From NCBI RefSeq assembly GCF_006094395.1, contig NZ_CP035291.1, positions 1,984,001 to 2,048,000 of the forward strand: a stretch of 64,000 nucleotides of DNA, given 5' to 3'. This document shows, piece after piece, positions 1 to 12,845 of the stretch; the stretch's first letter is position 1, and each line of letters starts with the position of its first letter. This DNA is from Staphylococcus haemolyticus (GTDB lineage Bacteria; Bacillota; Bacilli; Staphylococcales; Staphylococcaceae). The notes beneath the pieces are model-generated. The model had not been told where the DNA came from and did not search any database. It saw nothing but the letters and a program-made list of their open reading frames with translations. The translations under genes and the position numbers were made by a program.

Positions 1-652
1 ATAAACACAAAATCATTGGTCGAAATACTAGACCGGGAAATTTGCCTCTTTTATTCCATAACACTACGTCAACAATGAAATAAATGACAATTAAAAACGC
101 TGAGATTAAAAACATAAAGCCTCCAAACCCTAACAAATTATCAGTAGTTTTGGTCAATTCTTGCGCCATCATCCATTCCTTACTATGTATAAATCTTACT
201 TTAGTTGACCAAGCAACTATTAGAAAAGCAGCTCCAATTGAACCTGACCATGCAATTATATTAGCCGATTGCAATTCGTCTTTCATATCTTTCATTTCTT
301 GCTTGGTAACTTTGTTAGTTTTACCGTGTCCAGTTTTCACAAATTCTATTTTTGTTTTGAATGGCCGTTTTACCAAATAATGACTCGATAAATAACACAT
401 CAATAGGAACGGAAGAAGTGTTGCGACAAAAACCAAGTTGTAAGTATGGATATCTTCTCCTGTAAAATGTATTAGCAATTCAAGTAATGATGAATAAAAT
501 AAAAATATTCCTAAATACCAAATCTTCTTTTTCTTTTGAATCTGCCTTAGACTGATCATTGCTATAAAGATTAAGCCAATTGAACCTAAAAATATAGCAA
601 GATATTCAATAATGATAATCAAAGAATACCAATTCGCATAAAAGTCAAACAT
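1..652 (-). CDS. Polytopic membrane protein, C-terminus cut by window edge
   Basis: An open minus-strand frame starts at ATG 652 behind an AGAGGA ribosome binding site and stays open to the window edge (217 codons visible). I see about five hydrophobic segments, near residues 8-33, 44-62, 70-88, 138-156 and 177-202. A hydrophilic Lys-rich loop lies around residues 100-130. The frame opens with MFDFYANWYSLI. I do not recognise the family. The downstream end is outside the window, so length and completeness are unknown. It is separated from the sufB terminator by about 120 bp of AT-rich DNA in which I see nothing else. Confidence 0.75.
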   Translation of the reverse strand, partial: MFDFYANWYSLIIIIEYLAIFLGSIGLIFIAMISLRQIQKKKKIWYLGIFLFYSSLLELLIHFTGEDIHTYNLVFVATLLPFLLMCYLSSHYLVKRPFKTKIEFVKTGHGKTNKVTKQEMKDMKDELQSANIIAWSGSIGAAFLIVAWSTKVRFIHSKEWMMAQELTKTTDNLLGFGGFMFLISAFLIVIYFIVDVVLWNKRGKFPGLVFRPMILCL

Positions 653-773
653 TGTAGAGTCCTCTCAAAACATGTATTTTGATAAATCAATTACTTTTTT
701 TAATATTATATATAAATATATCATAATAAAAATAAATAATTAATATAAATAAGTGTTAACTATTTTGAGATAT

Positions 774-818
774 AAAAAAGCACCAAAGCATTCACTTAGT
801 TAGAACACTTTGGTACTT
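774..818 (-). terminator. sufB Rho-independent terminator
   Basis: Read on the minus strand, AGTACCAAAGTG pairs with the later CTTTGGTGCT and is followed by a run of six T. It closes the suf transcript. Confidence 0.85.
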
Positions 819-858
819 GTGATTGTTATTAAGAAAAAGTTAATAGTATGAGTTAAAA

Positions 859-2256
859 TTAACCGATACTACCTTCCATTTCAAATTTGATTAAGCGGTT
901 CATTTCTACTGCGTATTCCATTGGTAATTCTTTAGTGAATGGTTCAATGAAGCCCATAACGATCATTTCTGTCGCTTCTTCTTCTGAAATACCACGGCTC
1001 ATTAAGTAGAATAATTGTTCTTCTGATACTTTAGAAACTTTCGCTTCATGTTCTAATGAAATATTGTCATTGAATACTTCATTATAAGGAATAGTATCTG
1101 AAGTAGATTCGTTATCTAAAATTAAAGTATCACATTCAATATTAGAACGTGCACCTTTCGCTTTACGTCCGAAGTGAACGATACCACGATAAATAACTTT
1201 ACCACCATTTTTAGAAATAGATTTAGATACGATTGTTGAAGATGTGTTTGGTGCTTTATGAATCATTTTAGCACCAGCATCTTGTACTTGACCTTTACCA
1301 GCAAAGGCGATAGATAATGTACTACCTTTCGCACCTTCACCTAAAAGAACACAGTTTGGATATTTCATCGTTAACTTAGAACCTAAGTTACCGTCAACCC
1401 ATTCCATGTTACCATTCTCATGAACAAACGTACGTTTTGTAACTAAGTTATAAACGTTGTTAGCCCAGTTTTGAATTGTAGTATAACGTACGTGTGCATC
1501 TTTATGAACGATGATTTCAACTACTGCTGAGTGTAATGAACTTGTTGTATAAACAGGTGCAGTACAACCTTCAACGTAGTTTACTGAAGCACCTTCATCA
1601 GCAATAATTAATGTACGTTCGAATTGACCCATGTTCTCTGAGTTAATACGGAAGTATGCTTGTAATGGTGTATCTAATTTAACATTCTTAGGTACATAGA
1701 TGAATGAACCACCTGACCATACTGCTGAGTTTAATGCTGCGAATTTGTTATCAGCTGCTGGAACAACAGAAGCAAAGTATTCTTTAAATAGTTCTTCGTT
1801 TTCACGTAAAGCACTATCAGTATCTTTAAAGATGATACCTTTTTCTTCTAATTCTTTTTCCATATTATGATATACAACTTCTGATTCATATTGAGCAGAA
1901 ACACCTGCTAAATATTTTTGTTCAGCTTCTGGAATACCTAATTTATCAAATGTACGTTTAATTTCTTCAGGCACCTCGTCCCATGAACGTTGAGTATGCT
2001 CTGAAGGTTTAACGTAGTATGTGATGTCATCAAAGTTTAATTCTGATAAATCGCCACCCCATTGAGGCATTGGCATTTTGTAGAATAATTTTAAAGCTTT
2101 TAATCTGAAGTCGAGCATCCATTCAGGCTCTTCCTTCATTTTTGAAATTTCTCTAACGATATTTTCTGTTAAACCACGTTCTGATCTGAAAATGGAAACA
2201 TCCTCATCGTGGAAACCATATTTATAATCTCCAACATCAGGTGCTTTTTTAGCCAT
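859..2256 (-). CDS. sufB: Fe-S cluster assembly scaffold SufB
   Basis: SufB is the scaffold subunit of the cytosolic SufBCD complex, on which iron-sulfur clusters are built from sulfur delivered by SufS/SufU. The C-terminal half has the SufB/SufD beta-helix core, including the [20 protein letters not shown] segment shared with SufD. The frame can start at a GTG inside the AAGGAGTG Shine-Dalgarno. The ATG at 2256 ([15 protein letters not shown]) is better spaced and gives 465 residues, the family's usual length. It is the last gene of the minus-strand sufCDSUB order. A 179-bp gap without an obvious terminator separates it from sufU. Confidence 0.97.
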   Translation of the reverse strand: MAKKAPDVGDYKYGFHDEDVSIFRSERGLTENIVREISKMKEEPEWMLDFRLKALKLFYKMPMPQWGGDLSELNFDDITYYVKPSEHTQRSWDEVPEEIKRTFDKLGIPEAEQKYLAGVSAQYESEVVYHNMEKELEEKGIIFKDTDSALRENEELFKEYFASVVPAADNKFAALNSAVWSGGSFIYVPKNVKLDTPLQAYFRINSENMGQFERTLIIADEGASVNYVEGCTAPVYTTSSLHSAVVEIIVHKDAHVRYTTIQNWANNVYNLVTKRTFVHENGNMEWVDGNLGSKLTMKYPNCVLLGEGAKGSTLSIAFAGKGQVQDAGAKMIHKAPNTSSTIVSKSISKNGGKVIYRGIVHFGRKAKGARSNIECDTLILDNESTSDTIPYNEVFNDNISLEHEAKVSKVSEEQLFYLMSRGISEEEATEMIVMGFIEPFTKELPMEYAVEMNRLIKFEMEGSIG

Positions 2257-2435
2257 TTCAATCACTCCTTAAATATATTTAAAACGACGTGCGTGAGATT
2301 TTTAATATTCATTATTGTCTATTGCCATTGTAACAATATGCAACCTTCATAAAAAGTCAAAAGTGTAAAAAGTTAAAGTTGGACTTTAGAAATTGCTATC
2401 TATCATCACTATAAAGTTTCACATACGACTAAAGT

Positions 2436-5485
<3,050 letters not shown>

Positions 5486-5535
5486 AACTCTCTTTTCCTC
5501 CTACTTGATGAAAAATTTTAGCGACTGTAGATATT

Positions 5536-5565
5536 TCGTATACTTAAATGATTAAGTTTATACGA
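5536..5565 (-). other. Intercistronic hairpin between sufC and sufD
   Basis: TCGTATACTTAA pairs with TTAAGTTTATACGA across a 4-nt loop. No T tract follows on either strand, so it is not a standard terminator. It could mark processing or pausing between sufC and the rest of the operon; that role is inference. Confidence 0.4.
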
Positions 5566-5662
5566 TGTCTAAGTCTCACATGTTTAATCGTTGATATTAA
5601 TGCAATGTTTCACATTAACACCATGTTTCTAGTTTCATCATTTAAAATAAACGATTGCTAGA

Positions 5663-6424
5663 TTATTCTTTAGCACCGAATTCTTCTTTAACCCATTCAT
5701 AACCTTCTTCTTCAAGACGTTTAGCTAGTTCAGGACCTCCTGATTTAACTACTTTACCACCGTACATAACATGTACTTTGTCTGGTGTGATGTAGTTTAA
5801 TAAACGTTGATAGTGTGTAATCATTAAAGCACCAAATTCTTCGCCACGCATTTCGTTGATACCTTTAGATACAACTTTTAATGCGTCAATGTCTAAACCT
5901 GAGTCGATTTCATCTAGGATGGCAAATTTTGGTTCTAACATCATTAATTGTAAGATTTCGTTACGTTTTTTCTCACCGCCAGAGAAACCTTCATTTAAGT
6001 AACGTTGTGCCATATCTTTATCGATATCTAAGAAATCCATTTCTTTATCTAATTTTTTGATAAATTGCATTAAGTTGATTTCTTGTCCTTCTTCACGTTT
6101 CGCGTTAATAGCTGAACGCATGAAGTCAGCATTTGTCACACCAGTAATTTCTGATGGATATTGCATTGCTAAGAACAGACCAGCTTTTGCTCTTTCATCA
6201 ACTTCTAATTCTAAAATATTAACGCCATCTAGTAACACTTCACCTTGAGTTACTTCGTATGATGGATGTCCCATAATCGCTGATGATAATGTTGATTTAC
6301 CAGTACCATTTGGTCCCATAATTGCATGTATTTCACCTGTATTAATAGTTAAATTAACACCTTTTAAAATTTCTTTATCTTCAATAGACACATGTAGGTC
6401 TTTAATTTCTAATGTTGATGACAT
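5663..6424 (-). CDS. sufC: Fe-S assembly ATPase SufC
   Basis: SufC is the ABC-type ATPase of the SufBCD scaffold; it is soluble and not a transporter. Walker A is GPNGTGKS near residues 37-44, the signature is FSGGEKKR, and Walker B is [12 protein letters not shown], followed by a switch His in ITHYQR. At 253 residues it is normal length. It is the first gene of the suf cluster, transcribed away from popT, with an AGGGAATATAA ribosome binding region before ATG 6424. Confidence 0.97.
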   Translation of the reverse strand: MSSTLEIKDLHVSIEDKEILKGVNLTINTGEIHAIMGPNGTGKSTLSSAIMGHPSYEVTQGEVLLDGVNILELEVDERAKAGLFLAMQYPSEITGVTNADFMRSAINAKREEGQEINLMQFIKKLDKEMDFLDIDKDMAQRYLNEGFSGGEKKRNEILQLMMLEPKFAILDEIDSGLDIDALKVVSKGINEMRGEEFGALMITHYQRLLNYITPDKVHVMYGGKVVKSGGPELAKRLEEEGYEWVKEEFGAKE

Positions 6425-6778
6425 TTATATTCCCTCCGTAAAATATAAAGTTTTCTTAACTAGTTTATAATAATTTTAATTTGTAGTCAAAAAGACTTTG
6501 TGTACTTTAATACACTTCATTATAACGTAAATAGCCCTTAATATAAACTTATTAAAACTCTAAATTATAGTGATTATCTATCTAAAATAATTTTTATTTG
6601 ATACTCAATTTTTTCTCGCAACTGATAATCAAAGGCTTATTGTTCTCAATAGAAATATTTCCGACACAAATGTTATTAATTTAGCGCGATTTTTATAAAA
6701 ATTATATTTTTACAAACTGAATATTTTATAATTATTCAAAATTCTGTTATGATGCTATTTAATTGAAAGGAGACATTC
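6425..6778. promoter_or_regulatory. Divergent sufC / popT control region
   Basis: For sufC (minus strand) I see TTGACT (6490-6485), a 17-bp spacer and TAAACT. Two palindromes lie here: AGTCAAAAAGACT at 6485-6497, covering the -35, and GTGTACTTTAATACAC at about 6500-6515 just upstream. They are plausible operators, but the regulator is not identified. For popT a TATGAT -10 lies about 30 bp before the ATG with a weak -35. The rest is AT-rich and I see no gene in it. Confidence 0.5.
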
Positions 6779-7630
6779 ATGCAAAATTTTAAATGGATAA
6801 ATATATTAAAAGGGTTTGGTATGGGAACAAGCGATTTAGTTCCTGGAATAAGTGGAGGAACCATTGCCTTACTATTAGGCATATATGATGGATTCATTTC
6901 TTCAATTAGTGGCTTATTCTCAAAACGATTTTGGCCTAGTTTAAAGTTTTTACTTCCTATTTTAATAGGTATGGCTTTAGCTATCGGTATATTAAGTAAT
7001 CTAATCAATTATTTATTAGAACATCACCAAGTAATTACAATGTTCTTCTTTACCGGTTTAATTATTGGTATCATCCCTTATTTACTAAGAACTGTGAAAT
7101 TTAATAAAACGTTTAAAGCAAAACATTATAGCATTATGGTAGTAGGCATTATCATTTTAGTAGTAATTACATTAATGAATTCAGGTAATCAAAGTGCTGA
7201 TACATCACTAGATTTATCATTCGGTCTTATTATTAAATATTTCTTAGCTGGTGCGTGTGCTTCAAGCGCAATGTTATTACCTGGTATTTCCGGATCGTTT
7301 ATGCTACTAGTATTTGGTGCTTATGGAACAATTATGTTAGCCATTGCTGATTTAGTTAAATTGAATTTCGATGGCCTACCATTATTAATTGTTGTAGGAT
7401 TAGGTGTGTTAGCAGGGTTTTTATTATCAAGTCGTATTATTAAATACTTCTTACATCATCATTTCTATACCACATTCGCATTAATAACTGGATTCGTTAT
7501 CGGCTCCATATATGCTGTATTCCCTGGTCTTCCTCAAACTGGTATTGAGTGGACACTTTCAATCATCACTTTAATCATTGGATTTGCAGCTAGTTATTGG
7601 ATTGGTCAAATTACTGATGATAATGTGTAA
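6779..7630 (+). CDS. popT: DUF368 undecaprenyl-phosphate translocase (PopT)
   Basis: This is a polytopic inner membrane protein of 283 residues with about eight hydrophobic segments. Two repeated inward motifs are visible: GTSDLVPGISGGTIALLLG near residue 15 and ASSAMLLPGISGSFMLLVFG near residue 160, the internal duplication typical of DUF368. DUF368 proteins, including the S. aureus homologue next to sufC, have been described as PopT, which returns the wall carrier lipid undecaprenyl phosphate across the membrane. The start has AAAGGAG 8 nt upstream. It is divergent from sufC and closed by a strong terminator. Confidence 0.9.
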   Translation: MQNFKWINILKGFGMGTSDLVPGISGGTIALLLGIYDGFISSISGLFSKRFWPSLKFLLPILIGMALAIGILSNLINYLLEHHQVITMFFFTGLIIGIIPYLLRTVKFNKTFKAKHYSIMVVGIIILVVITLMNSGNQSADTSLDLSFGLIIKYFLAGACASSAMLLPGISGSFMLLVFGAYGTIMLAIADLVKLNFDGLPLLIVVGLGVLAGFLLSSRIIKYFLHHHFYTTFALITGFVIGSIYAVFPGLPQTGIEWTLSIITLIIGFAASYWIGQITDDNV

Positions 7631-7664
7631 TTAATTTTAAAATATTATATAAATATTTATAATG

Positions 7665-7702
7665 AAACGGACCCATAAGGTTAATCTAATGGGCCCGTTT
7701 TT
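7665..7702 (+). terminator. popT terminator
   Basis: AAACGGACCCAT pairs with ATGGGCCCGTTT (one mismatch) across 11 nt and runs into a T tract. The insertion sequence begins about 30 bp further on and has not broken this hairpin. Confidence 0.85.
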
Positions 7703-7717
7703 CTGTTAAATTAAAAT

Positions 7718-9400
7718 TCATTTTAAATTGAAAGAGTCCGGGACATAAAGTTCTTGGATAAGTGAAAAAAAGACAATTTCTATTGAAATAATATAGAAAT
7801 TGTCTTTTTTATAAATTTTTTGATTATTTTCAGCTCGTTGAGCTACTACTTTTCTTATATTAAGTGCCATTAATACAAAACCAAGTTCTCTTTTGACTTT
7901 ATTGAGTCCTCGGACAGACATCCGAGTGAAACCCAAAATAGCCTTCATAAATCCAAAAACAGGTTCCACATCAATTTTTCTTTGACTGTAGATATTTTTT
8001 GTTTCTGGTTCTGAAAGCTTTTTGTTAATTTGGGATTTAAAATATTCCCAGTTATAATTCTTCATTATTTTTTTGTTTGTTTTTGAATTGAAGTTCATAC
8101 ATTGATTTTTCAGAGGACATTCTGAACAATCATCACATTCATATAATTTGAAGTCTCGCTTATAACCATACTTATCATGACGATAGGCATATCTTTTAAA
8201 ACCTAGCCGTTTATTATTCGGACAAATGAATTCGTCATTAATTTCGTCATAGTTCCAATTTTGAGTATTAAAGATGTCACTTTTATATTTTTTAGTTTTA
8301 TCTTTTATAAACATTCCATATGTTATGAGTGGCGTTCGATTAAAGTCATCTATAATTGCCTTATAATTTGATTCACTACCATAACCTGCATCAGCTACAA
8401 TATATTCAGGTAAATGACCGTAGGTCTCTTGAATTGAATTTAAAAATGGAATCATCGTTCTAGTATCCGTTGGATTTTGATACACATTATAAGATAAAAC
8501 AAATTGGGAATTTGTCGCTATTTGTAAATTATACCCTGGCTTAAGTTGTCCATTTTTCATGTGATCTTCTTTCATTCTCATAAATGTCGCATCATGATCT
8601 GTCTTAGAATAACTATTTCTATCCTTTAAAATAGATTTTTGAAATTCGTATCGATACTTTCGCTCAAAATAATCATTGATTTGCTTTTTGTATTTTTTGA
8701 TTTTAGTTCTTTTGAGACGTATTTGTTTTCTTGTTTTAGTACATTTTTCATTGTTGATATGTTGGTTTAAATCTTCGATTTCTTTATCTAAGTGACTACC
8801 AATCAAATCTATTTCTTCTTTTGTTAATTCATTATCATGATCTTCTTTAATTTCCGGTATGATTTTATTGGTTACCAATTCATGGTAGAGGGCTTTAGAA
8901 TCCTCATTCATCTTTGATTCATGGTTTTGAATACTCTTTTTCCATACAAATGTATATCGATTGGCATTTGCTTCAATTTTTGTACCATCAATAAAAATAG
9001 CTTTATCATCTATAAGATTTTGTTTTACACACTGACTGTAAAATTGAATAAATAAAGATTCTAATAAAGCATCTACTTTTGGATTTACTCTAAATCGATT
9101 AATTGTTTTATAAGAAGGTTTTTGATTTTGTGATAGCCACATCATTCGGATGCTATCATTAAGCATTTTTTCTATTTTACGACCTGAGAATACAGATTGT
9201 GTGTAGGCATATAGAATCACTTTTAACATCATTTTAGGATGGTACGAAGTTGCACCACGGTGATGTCTGAATTCGTCGAATTCATTGTCAGGAATTGTTT
9301 CAACAATATCATTTACATGTCGTGAAATATCATTTGTGGGGATAAGAACTGAAGTTTCCATTGGTAGAGTAAGTTGAGTCATGTTATAATTTTTATACAT
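7718..9400 (-). CDS. IS1182-family transposase (IS1272 type)
   Basis: This 560-residue DDE transposase has an N-terminal DUF772-like domain (FDEFRHHRGATSYHPKMMLK). The acidic triad is probably in FIDGTKIEANANRY, YIVADAGYGSESNY and RKIDVEPVFGFMKAILGF. A Cys cluster (CDDCSECPLKNQCM) lies in the C-terminal half. The frame has no internal stop. It runs through the left inverted repeat, so the last four residues before the stop come from host DNA. Start ATG 9400 is preceded by GAGGTGCC. Codon use is AT-rich like the neighbours. Confidence 0.93.
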   Translation of the reverse strand: MYKNYNMTQLTLPMETSVLIPTNDISRHVNDIVETIPDNEFDEFRHHRGATSYHPKMMLKVILYAYTQSVFSGRKIEKMLNDSIRMMWLSQNQKPSYKTINRFRVNPKVDALLESLFIQFYSQCVKQNLIDDKAIFIDGTKIEANANRYTFVWKKSIQNHESKMNEDSKALYHELVTNKIIPEIKEDHDNELTKEEIDLIGSHLDKEIEDLNQHINNEKCTKTRKQIRLKRTKIKKYKKQINDYFERKYRYEFQKSILKDRNSYSKTDHDATFMRMKEDHMKNGQLKPGYNLQIATNSQFVLSYNVYQNPTDTRTMIPFLNSIQETYGHLPEYIVADAGYGSESNYKAIIDDFNRTPLITYGMFIKDKTKKYKSDIFNTQNWNYDEINDEFICPNNKRLGFKRYAYRHDKYGYKRDFKLYECDDCSECPLKNQCMNFNSKTNKKIMKNYNWEYFKSQINKKLSEPETKNIYSQRKIDVEPVFGFMKAILGFTRMSVRGLNKVKRELGFVLMALNIRKVVAQRAENNQKIYKKDNFYIISIEIVFFSLIQELYVPDSFNLK

Positions 9401-9670
9401 AAGGCACCTCGTTAATTTAGTTTAGTGATGTTTATTAAATTATACGAAAGTGCTTTATTTTTTTAAAGTATTACAATGTAAAATTACATATAAATACAAA
9501 GTATTTTGGCGAGACTCTTGAGGGAACAGGACAAGCTGAAGACTACAGGCTGAAGCTGTCCCCTAAGAAAGCGAGCCAACAATACGGAGTATTGTAAATA
9601 AAGAAGCCAGTAAATGAAATTGTTAAAACTCATTTACTGGCTATTTCTCTAGGGTTTATGTCCCAGACTC
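7734..9670 (-). mobile_element. IS1272-like insertion sequence (IS1182 family)
   Basis: The element is about 1937 bp, close to the roughly 1.93 kb I recall for IS1272. The left end is GAGTCCGGGACATAAA (7734-7749). The right end, read inward, is GAGTCTGGGACATAAA (9670-9655), a 15/16 match. The next three flanking bases are also complementary (AAA and TTT), and I see no direct target duplication. It carries one full-length transposase and sits in the convergent gap between popT and the csbD-like gene. Intact ends and an intact frame suggest a recent or still active copy. Confidence 0.88.
9484..9645. other. Structured leader region of the IS element
   Basis: Between the transposase start and the right inverted repeat lie several hairpins: AGCCAGTAAATGA paired with TCATTTACTGGCT (about 9606-9642), GGACAAGCT paired with AGCTGTCC in the 9525-9565 stretch, and AATAC-GGA-GTATT. 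Such structures upstream of transposases often block read-through or hide the ribosome binding site; that role here is inference. Confidence 0.5.
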
Positions 9671-9687
9671 TTTATGATATAGACAAA

Positions 9688-9882
9688 TTATTTGTTATCG
9701 TTATTACCTTTTACTTTATCGATAAGGTCGTTAGCTTTATTTTTAACGTTTTCAACTGCTTCTTTGGCTTTACCAGAAGCTTTATCGTTTTGACCTTCTT
9801 TTTCTAAATCTTTATTGTCAGTTACGTTACCAACAGTTTCTTTTAAGTTACCTTTTGCTTGTTCAAATTTATCTTCAGCCAT
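9688..9882 (-). CDS. CsbD-family stress protein
   Basis: This 64-residue, highly charged protein opens [20 protein letters not shown] and repeats the motif [14 protein letters not shown]. That is the CsbD (UPF0337) pattern: a small four-helix protein usually induced by general stress. No Cys, signal peptide or membrane segment. AAGGAGGAATTTTAA precedes the ATG. In Bacillus csbD depends on sigma-B; I could not find a clear sigma-B promoter here. Its own 3' terminator region is where the IS element inserted, so its transcript may now end inside the element. Confidence 0.9.
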   Translation of the reverse strand: MAEDKFEQAKGNLKETVGNVTDNKDLEKEGQNDKASGKAKEAVENVKNKANDLIDKVKGNNDNK

Positions 9883-10047
9883 TTAAAATTCCTCCTTGAT
9901 TGTCTGTATCTTCACTTAATGATTAAATACCCCTATAATCTTATCATTAAACACCTTATTCATAAATTTTATATATTATAGAATATTTTCATTCTATTGA
10001 ATAATTCTTATATAATGACACTGTAACAATAAAATTAAAGGGGGTAT

Positions 10048-10215
10048 ATGATGAAATTTATTAATTTTACCGCTATGACTGAAAGTGGTTTAACTAAAAA
10101 AGTAAATCGCTTTTTAGAGGAGAACCCGTATATCGAAGTTATTAAATTTGATTATACAATGGGATCTGGTGGACAAGGCGTCGGTATATTGTATAAGGAC
10201 AGAAAATCTTTCTAA
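10048..10215 (+). CDS. Small protein, Cse60-like (55 aa)
   Basis: The ORF begins with two in-frame ATGs at 10048 and 10051 behind a strong AAAGGGGG ribosome binding site, and ends TAA 10215. The product opens MMKFINFTAMTESGL, continues NRFLEENPYIEVIKFDY, and has a Gly-rich turn GSGGQGVGILYKD. The layout resembles the short Cse60/DUF2758 proteins of Firmicutes, which is recognition from memory and not certain. It shares a bidirectional terminator with metQ. Confidence 0.7.
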   Translation: MMKFINFTAMTESGLTKKVNRFLEENPYIEVIKFDYTMGSGGQGVGILYKDRKSF

Positions 10216-10221
10216 ATAATA

Positions 10222-10256
10222 GAAACTCCGTAATCAAAATGGTTACGGAGTTTCTT
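10222..10256. terminator. Bidirectional terminator between the Cse60-like gene and metQ
   Basis: GAAACTCCGTAA pairs perfectly with TTACGGAGTTTC over a 9-nt loop. It serves both converging genes; T-rich sequence follows the plus-strand side. Confidence 0.8.
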
Positions 10257-10262
10257 TCATTA

Positions 10263-11078
10263 TTATTTCGCTGGTACAACTGCACCTTTATATTTGTCTT
10301 TAATGAAATCTTGGATTTCTTTAGATTGTAACACTTCAATTAAAGCTTTAATTTTTTCATCATCTTTATGTCCTTTTTGAACTGCGATTAAGTTAGCATA
10401 AGGGTTGTTATTTGGTTTTTCAATAGCAATTGAATCTTTTTGAGGGCTTAAACCTTGATCAATCGCATAGTTAGAGTTGATGATTGCAGCATCTACATCT
10501 TCATTTTGATAGATTTTTGGAAGATATTCTGCTGATTGTTTACTGTTGAATTTAATGTCTTTTTTGTTTTCAGTGATATCTTCGAATTTAGCATCTTCGA
10601 TTTTTACACCTTTTTTAATTTTAATTAATCCTTCATCAACAAAGAATTTTAAGAAACGTCCTTGTTCAGCTGGGTTATTTGATACATAAACTGTTGCACC
10701 TTTAGGAAGGTCTTTTAAACTTTTATATTTTTTAGAGTAAACAGCCATTGGTTCTAAGTGAACTTTACCTGCGTCTTCAATTTTGTATCCTTTTTCTTTA
10801 CTTTCAGTTTTTAAATAAGGTACATGTTGGAAATAGTTAGCATCCAATTCACCTTTATCTAATAATTTGTTTGGCGTAGTGTAATCATTAATTGTTTTAA
10901 TTTCTAAGTCATAGCCTTTCTTTTTAAGTAAAGGTTTAGCCTTTTCAAGAATTTCAGCGTGAGGTGCTGGAGATGCGCCTACAACAATTTTTTTATCTTT
11001 ATCCCCACTACCATTACCACAAGCTGCTAAAACGACTGTTAATGTTAATACTAAAAATAAGCTTAAAAGTTTTTTCAT
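10263..11078 (-). CDS. metQ: Methionine ABC transporter substrate-binding lipoprotein MetQ
   Basis: MetQ is the NlpA-family lipoprotein that binds methionine for the MetNI importer. A signal peptide ends in the lipobox LAAC with the lipidated Cys at residue 20. The mature part has the typical VVGASPAPHAEIL opening and the YVSNNPAEQGRFL ligand-loop motif. At 271 residues it is normal in size. It is the third gene of metN-metI-metQ on the minus strand, 20 bp after metI, and falls under the upstream SAM riboswitch. Confidence 0.95.
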   Translation of the reverse strand: MKKLLSLFLVLTLTVVLAACGNGSGDKDKKIVVGASPAPHAEILEKAKPLLKKKGYDLEIKTINDYTTPNKLLDKGELDANYFQHVPYLKTESKEKGYKIEDAGKVHLEPMAVYSKKYKSLKDLPKGATVYVSNNPAEQGRFLKFFVDEGLIKIKKGVKIEDAKFEDITENKKDIKFNSKQSAEYLPKIYQNEDVDAAIINSNYAIDQGLSPQKDSIAIEKPNNNPYANLIAVQKGHKDDEKIKALIEVLQSKEIQDFIKDKYKGAVVPAK

Positions 11079-11098
11079 TGAATCATTCCTCTTTTCTT

Positions 11099-11794
11099 TT
11101 AGCGTTTGTCAATTTTATTTGTAATCCAATCCCCAATAAATTGAATTATAAATACGATAATTAAAATAAATACAGTTGAAACTAAAATGACATCGTTTTG
11201 GTTACGAGTGAAACCTGTTAAGTAAGCTAAGTTACCTAAACCACCTGCACCAATTACACCTGCAATTGCAGTAGAACCAACTAATGCGATTGCTGTTACA
11301 GTAATACCTGAAACTAGTGCTGGCATTGCCTCAGGTAGTAATACTTTTCGGACAACTGTCCAAGTACTAGCTCCCATTGACCAAGCCGCTTCGATAACAC
11401 CTTTATCTATTTCTTTGAAGGCAATTTCTACTAATCTTGCATAGAATGGTGCTGCACCAATAACTAGAGCTGGTAAGGCACCAGTTGGACCACTTATTGT
11501 TCCAAGGATCACACTTGTAAATGGAATTAATAACAAGATTAAAATGATAAATGGAATCGCTCGGAATAAGTTAACAATAAATGAAACGATGCTATAAAAG
11601 ACTCTAGCACCTTTAGAATTACTCTTAGCTGATAAGAATAATAATACTCCTAAAATCAATCCAAAAATAAATGCGAAAATAGTTGAAACTATAGTCATAT
11701 ATAATGTTTCATAAATGGCTTGCCATACTTCAGGCCATTGGACGTTAGGCATTGTAATCATCTCTTTAAAAATATCACCATAAGATTTATCCAT
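11099..11794 (-). CDS. metI: Methionine ABC transporter permease MetI
   Basis: This membrane permease has about five transmembrane helices. The inner-membrane component motif that touches the ATPase is [20 protein letters not shown]. The frame is open from 11812, but GGAGGTGG lies immediately before the ATG at 11794 (MDKSYGDIF), giving 231 residues, so that start is chosen. It overlaps the metN stop by 8 bp, a translationally coupled arrangement. Confidence 0.95.
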   Translation of the reverse strand: MDKSYGDIFKEMITMPNVQWPEVWQAIYETLYMTIVSTIFAFIFGLILGVLLFLSAKSNSKGARVFYSIVSFIVNLFRAIPFIILILLLIPFTSVILGTISGPTGALPALVIGAAPFYARLVEIAFKEIDKGVIEAAWSMGASTWTVVRKVLLPEAMPALVSGITVTAIALVGSTAIAGVIGAGGLGNLAYLTGFTRNQNDVILVSTVFILIIVFIIQFIGDWITNKIDKR

Positions 11795-12812
11795 GCTTAA
11801 CCACCTCCACATTTACATGTTGCTGATGTAAATCTTCTTTAAATGTCTCAAACTCTGTTTCAGCAATATGTGGAATATGAACCACCAAGAACCCGACAGA
11901 ACCACCACGGGTATTTTTTATGTTTGCTTCAAGAATATTTATATCAATGTTATGCGTTTTACTTATGTAAGATACAACTGGTTCAGTCGTATTACCACCA
12001 TTGAAATTAAGTCTAACAATGTATGCATCTGAATCTAATGGTTCTAGATGTTTGATTGATTCTTCAAAATCATCATCCAAATCATCTTTCACAAATCGTC
12101 TTGTAACTTCATGTTGTGGATTTTCAAATACTTGCGTTACTTTACCTTGCTCAATTACACGTCCACTTTCCATAACGGCTACTTCATCACAAACACGTCT
12201 GATAACATACATTTCATGAGTGATAATCACGATTGTAAGGTTTTCACGTTCTTTAATTTTTAGCAGTAGGTCTAAAATCTCATCTGTTGTTTGTGGATCT
12301 AATGCGCTTGTAGCTTCGTCACATAAGAGGACGTCAGGTTCATTAGCCAAAGCTCTTGCAATACCCACACGTTGTTTCTGCCCACCTGATAATTCTGATG
12401 GATAAGCATTTTCTCTGCCATTTAAACCAACAAGGTCAATTAATTCTTTCGCCCTTTCATTTGCTTTGGTTTTAGAATACCCTGCAATTTCTAAAGGGAA
12501 CGTGATATTTCGAAGTACTGTTCGTGACCATAATAAATTAAAGTGTTGGAATACCATACTTACTTTTTGTCGTTTTCTTCTTAATTCTGCTTTTGAAAGT
12601 TTGTTAATATTATCGCCATCTATAATAATATCGCCAGAAGTAGGTTCTTCTAAATTATTGAACATTCTGATTAACGTACTTTTACCAGCACCAGAGAATC
12701 CGATAACTCCGAAAATAGAGCCCGTTTCTATATTTAAGTTAACGTTATCAACTGCTAGTACATCTTTATCTTTAGTGTGATAACGTTTTACAACTTGATT
12801 TAACTCAATCAC
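11787..12812 (-). CDS. metN: Methionine ABC transporter ATPase MetN
   Basis: This ABC ATPase has Walker A GFSGAGKS, signature [15 protein letters not shown] and Walker [14 protein letters not shown], followed by a C-terminal NIL ligand-sensing domain (about residues 260-341) as in methionine-inhibited MetN. The open frame extends upstream, but AAGGAGG sits just before GTG 12812 ([12 protein letters not shown]), giving 341 residues, so I use that GTG. First gene of the operon, directly downstream of the riboswitch terminator. Confidence 0.95.
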   Translation of the reverse strand: MIELNQVVKRYHTKDKDVLAVDNVNLNIETGSIFGVIGFSGAGKSTLIRMFNNLEEPTSGDIIIDGDNINKLSKAELRRKRQKVSMVFQHFNLLWSRTVLRNITFPLEIAGYSKTKANERAKELIDLVGLNGRENAYPSELSGGQKQRVGIARALANEPDVLLCDEATSALDPQTTDEILDLLLKIKERENLTIVIITHEMYVIRRVCDEVAVMESGRVIEQGKVTQVFENPQHEVTRRFVKDDLDDDFEESIKHLEPLDSDAYIVRLNFNGGNTTEPVVSYISKTHNIDINILEANIKNTRGGSVGFLVVHIPHIAETEFETFKEDLHQQHVNVEVVKHG

Positions 12813-12845
12813 GTTTAGTGCCTCCTTAAAAATCATTATGTAATT

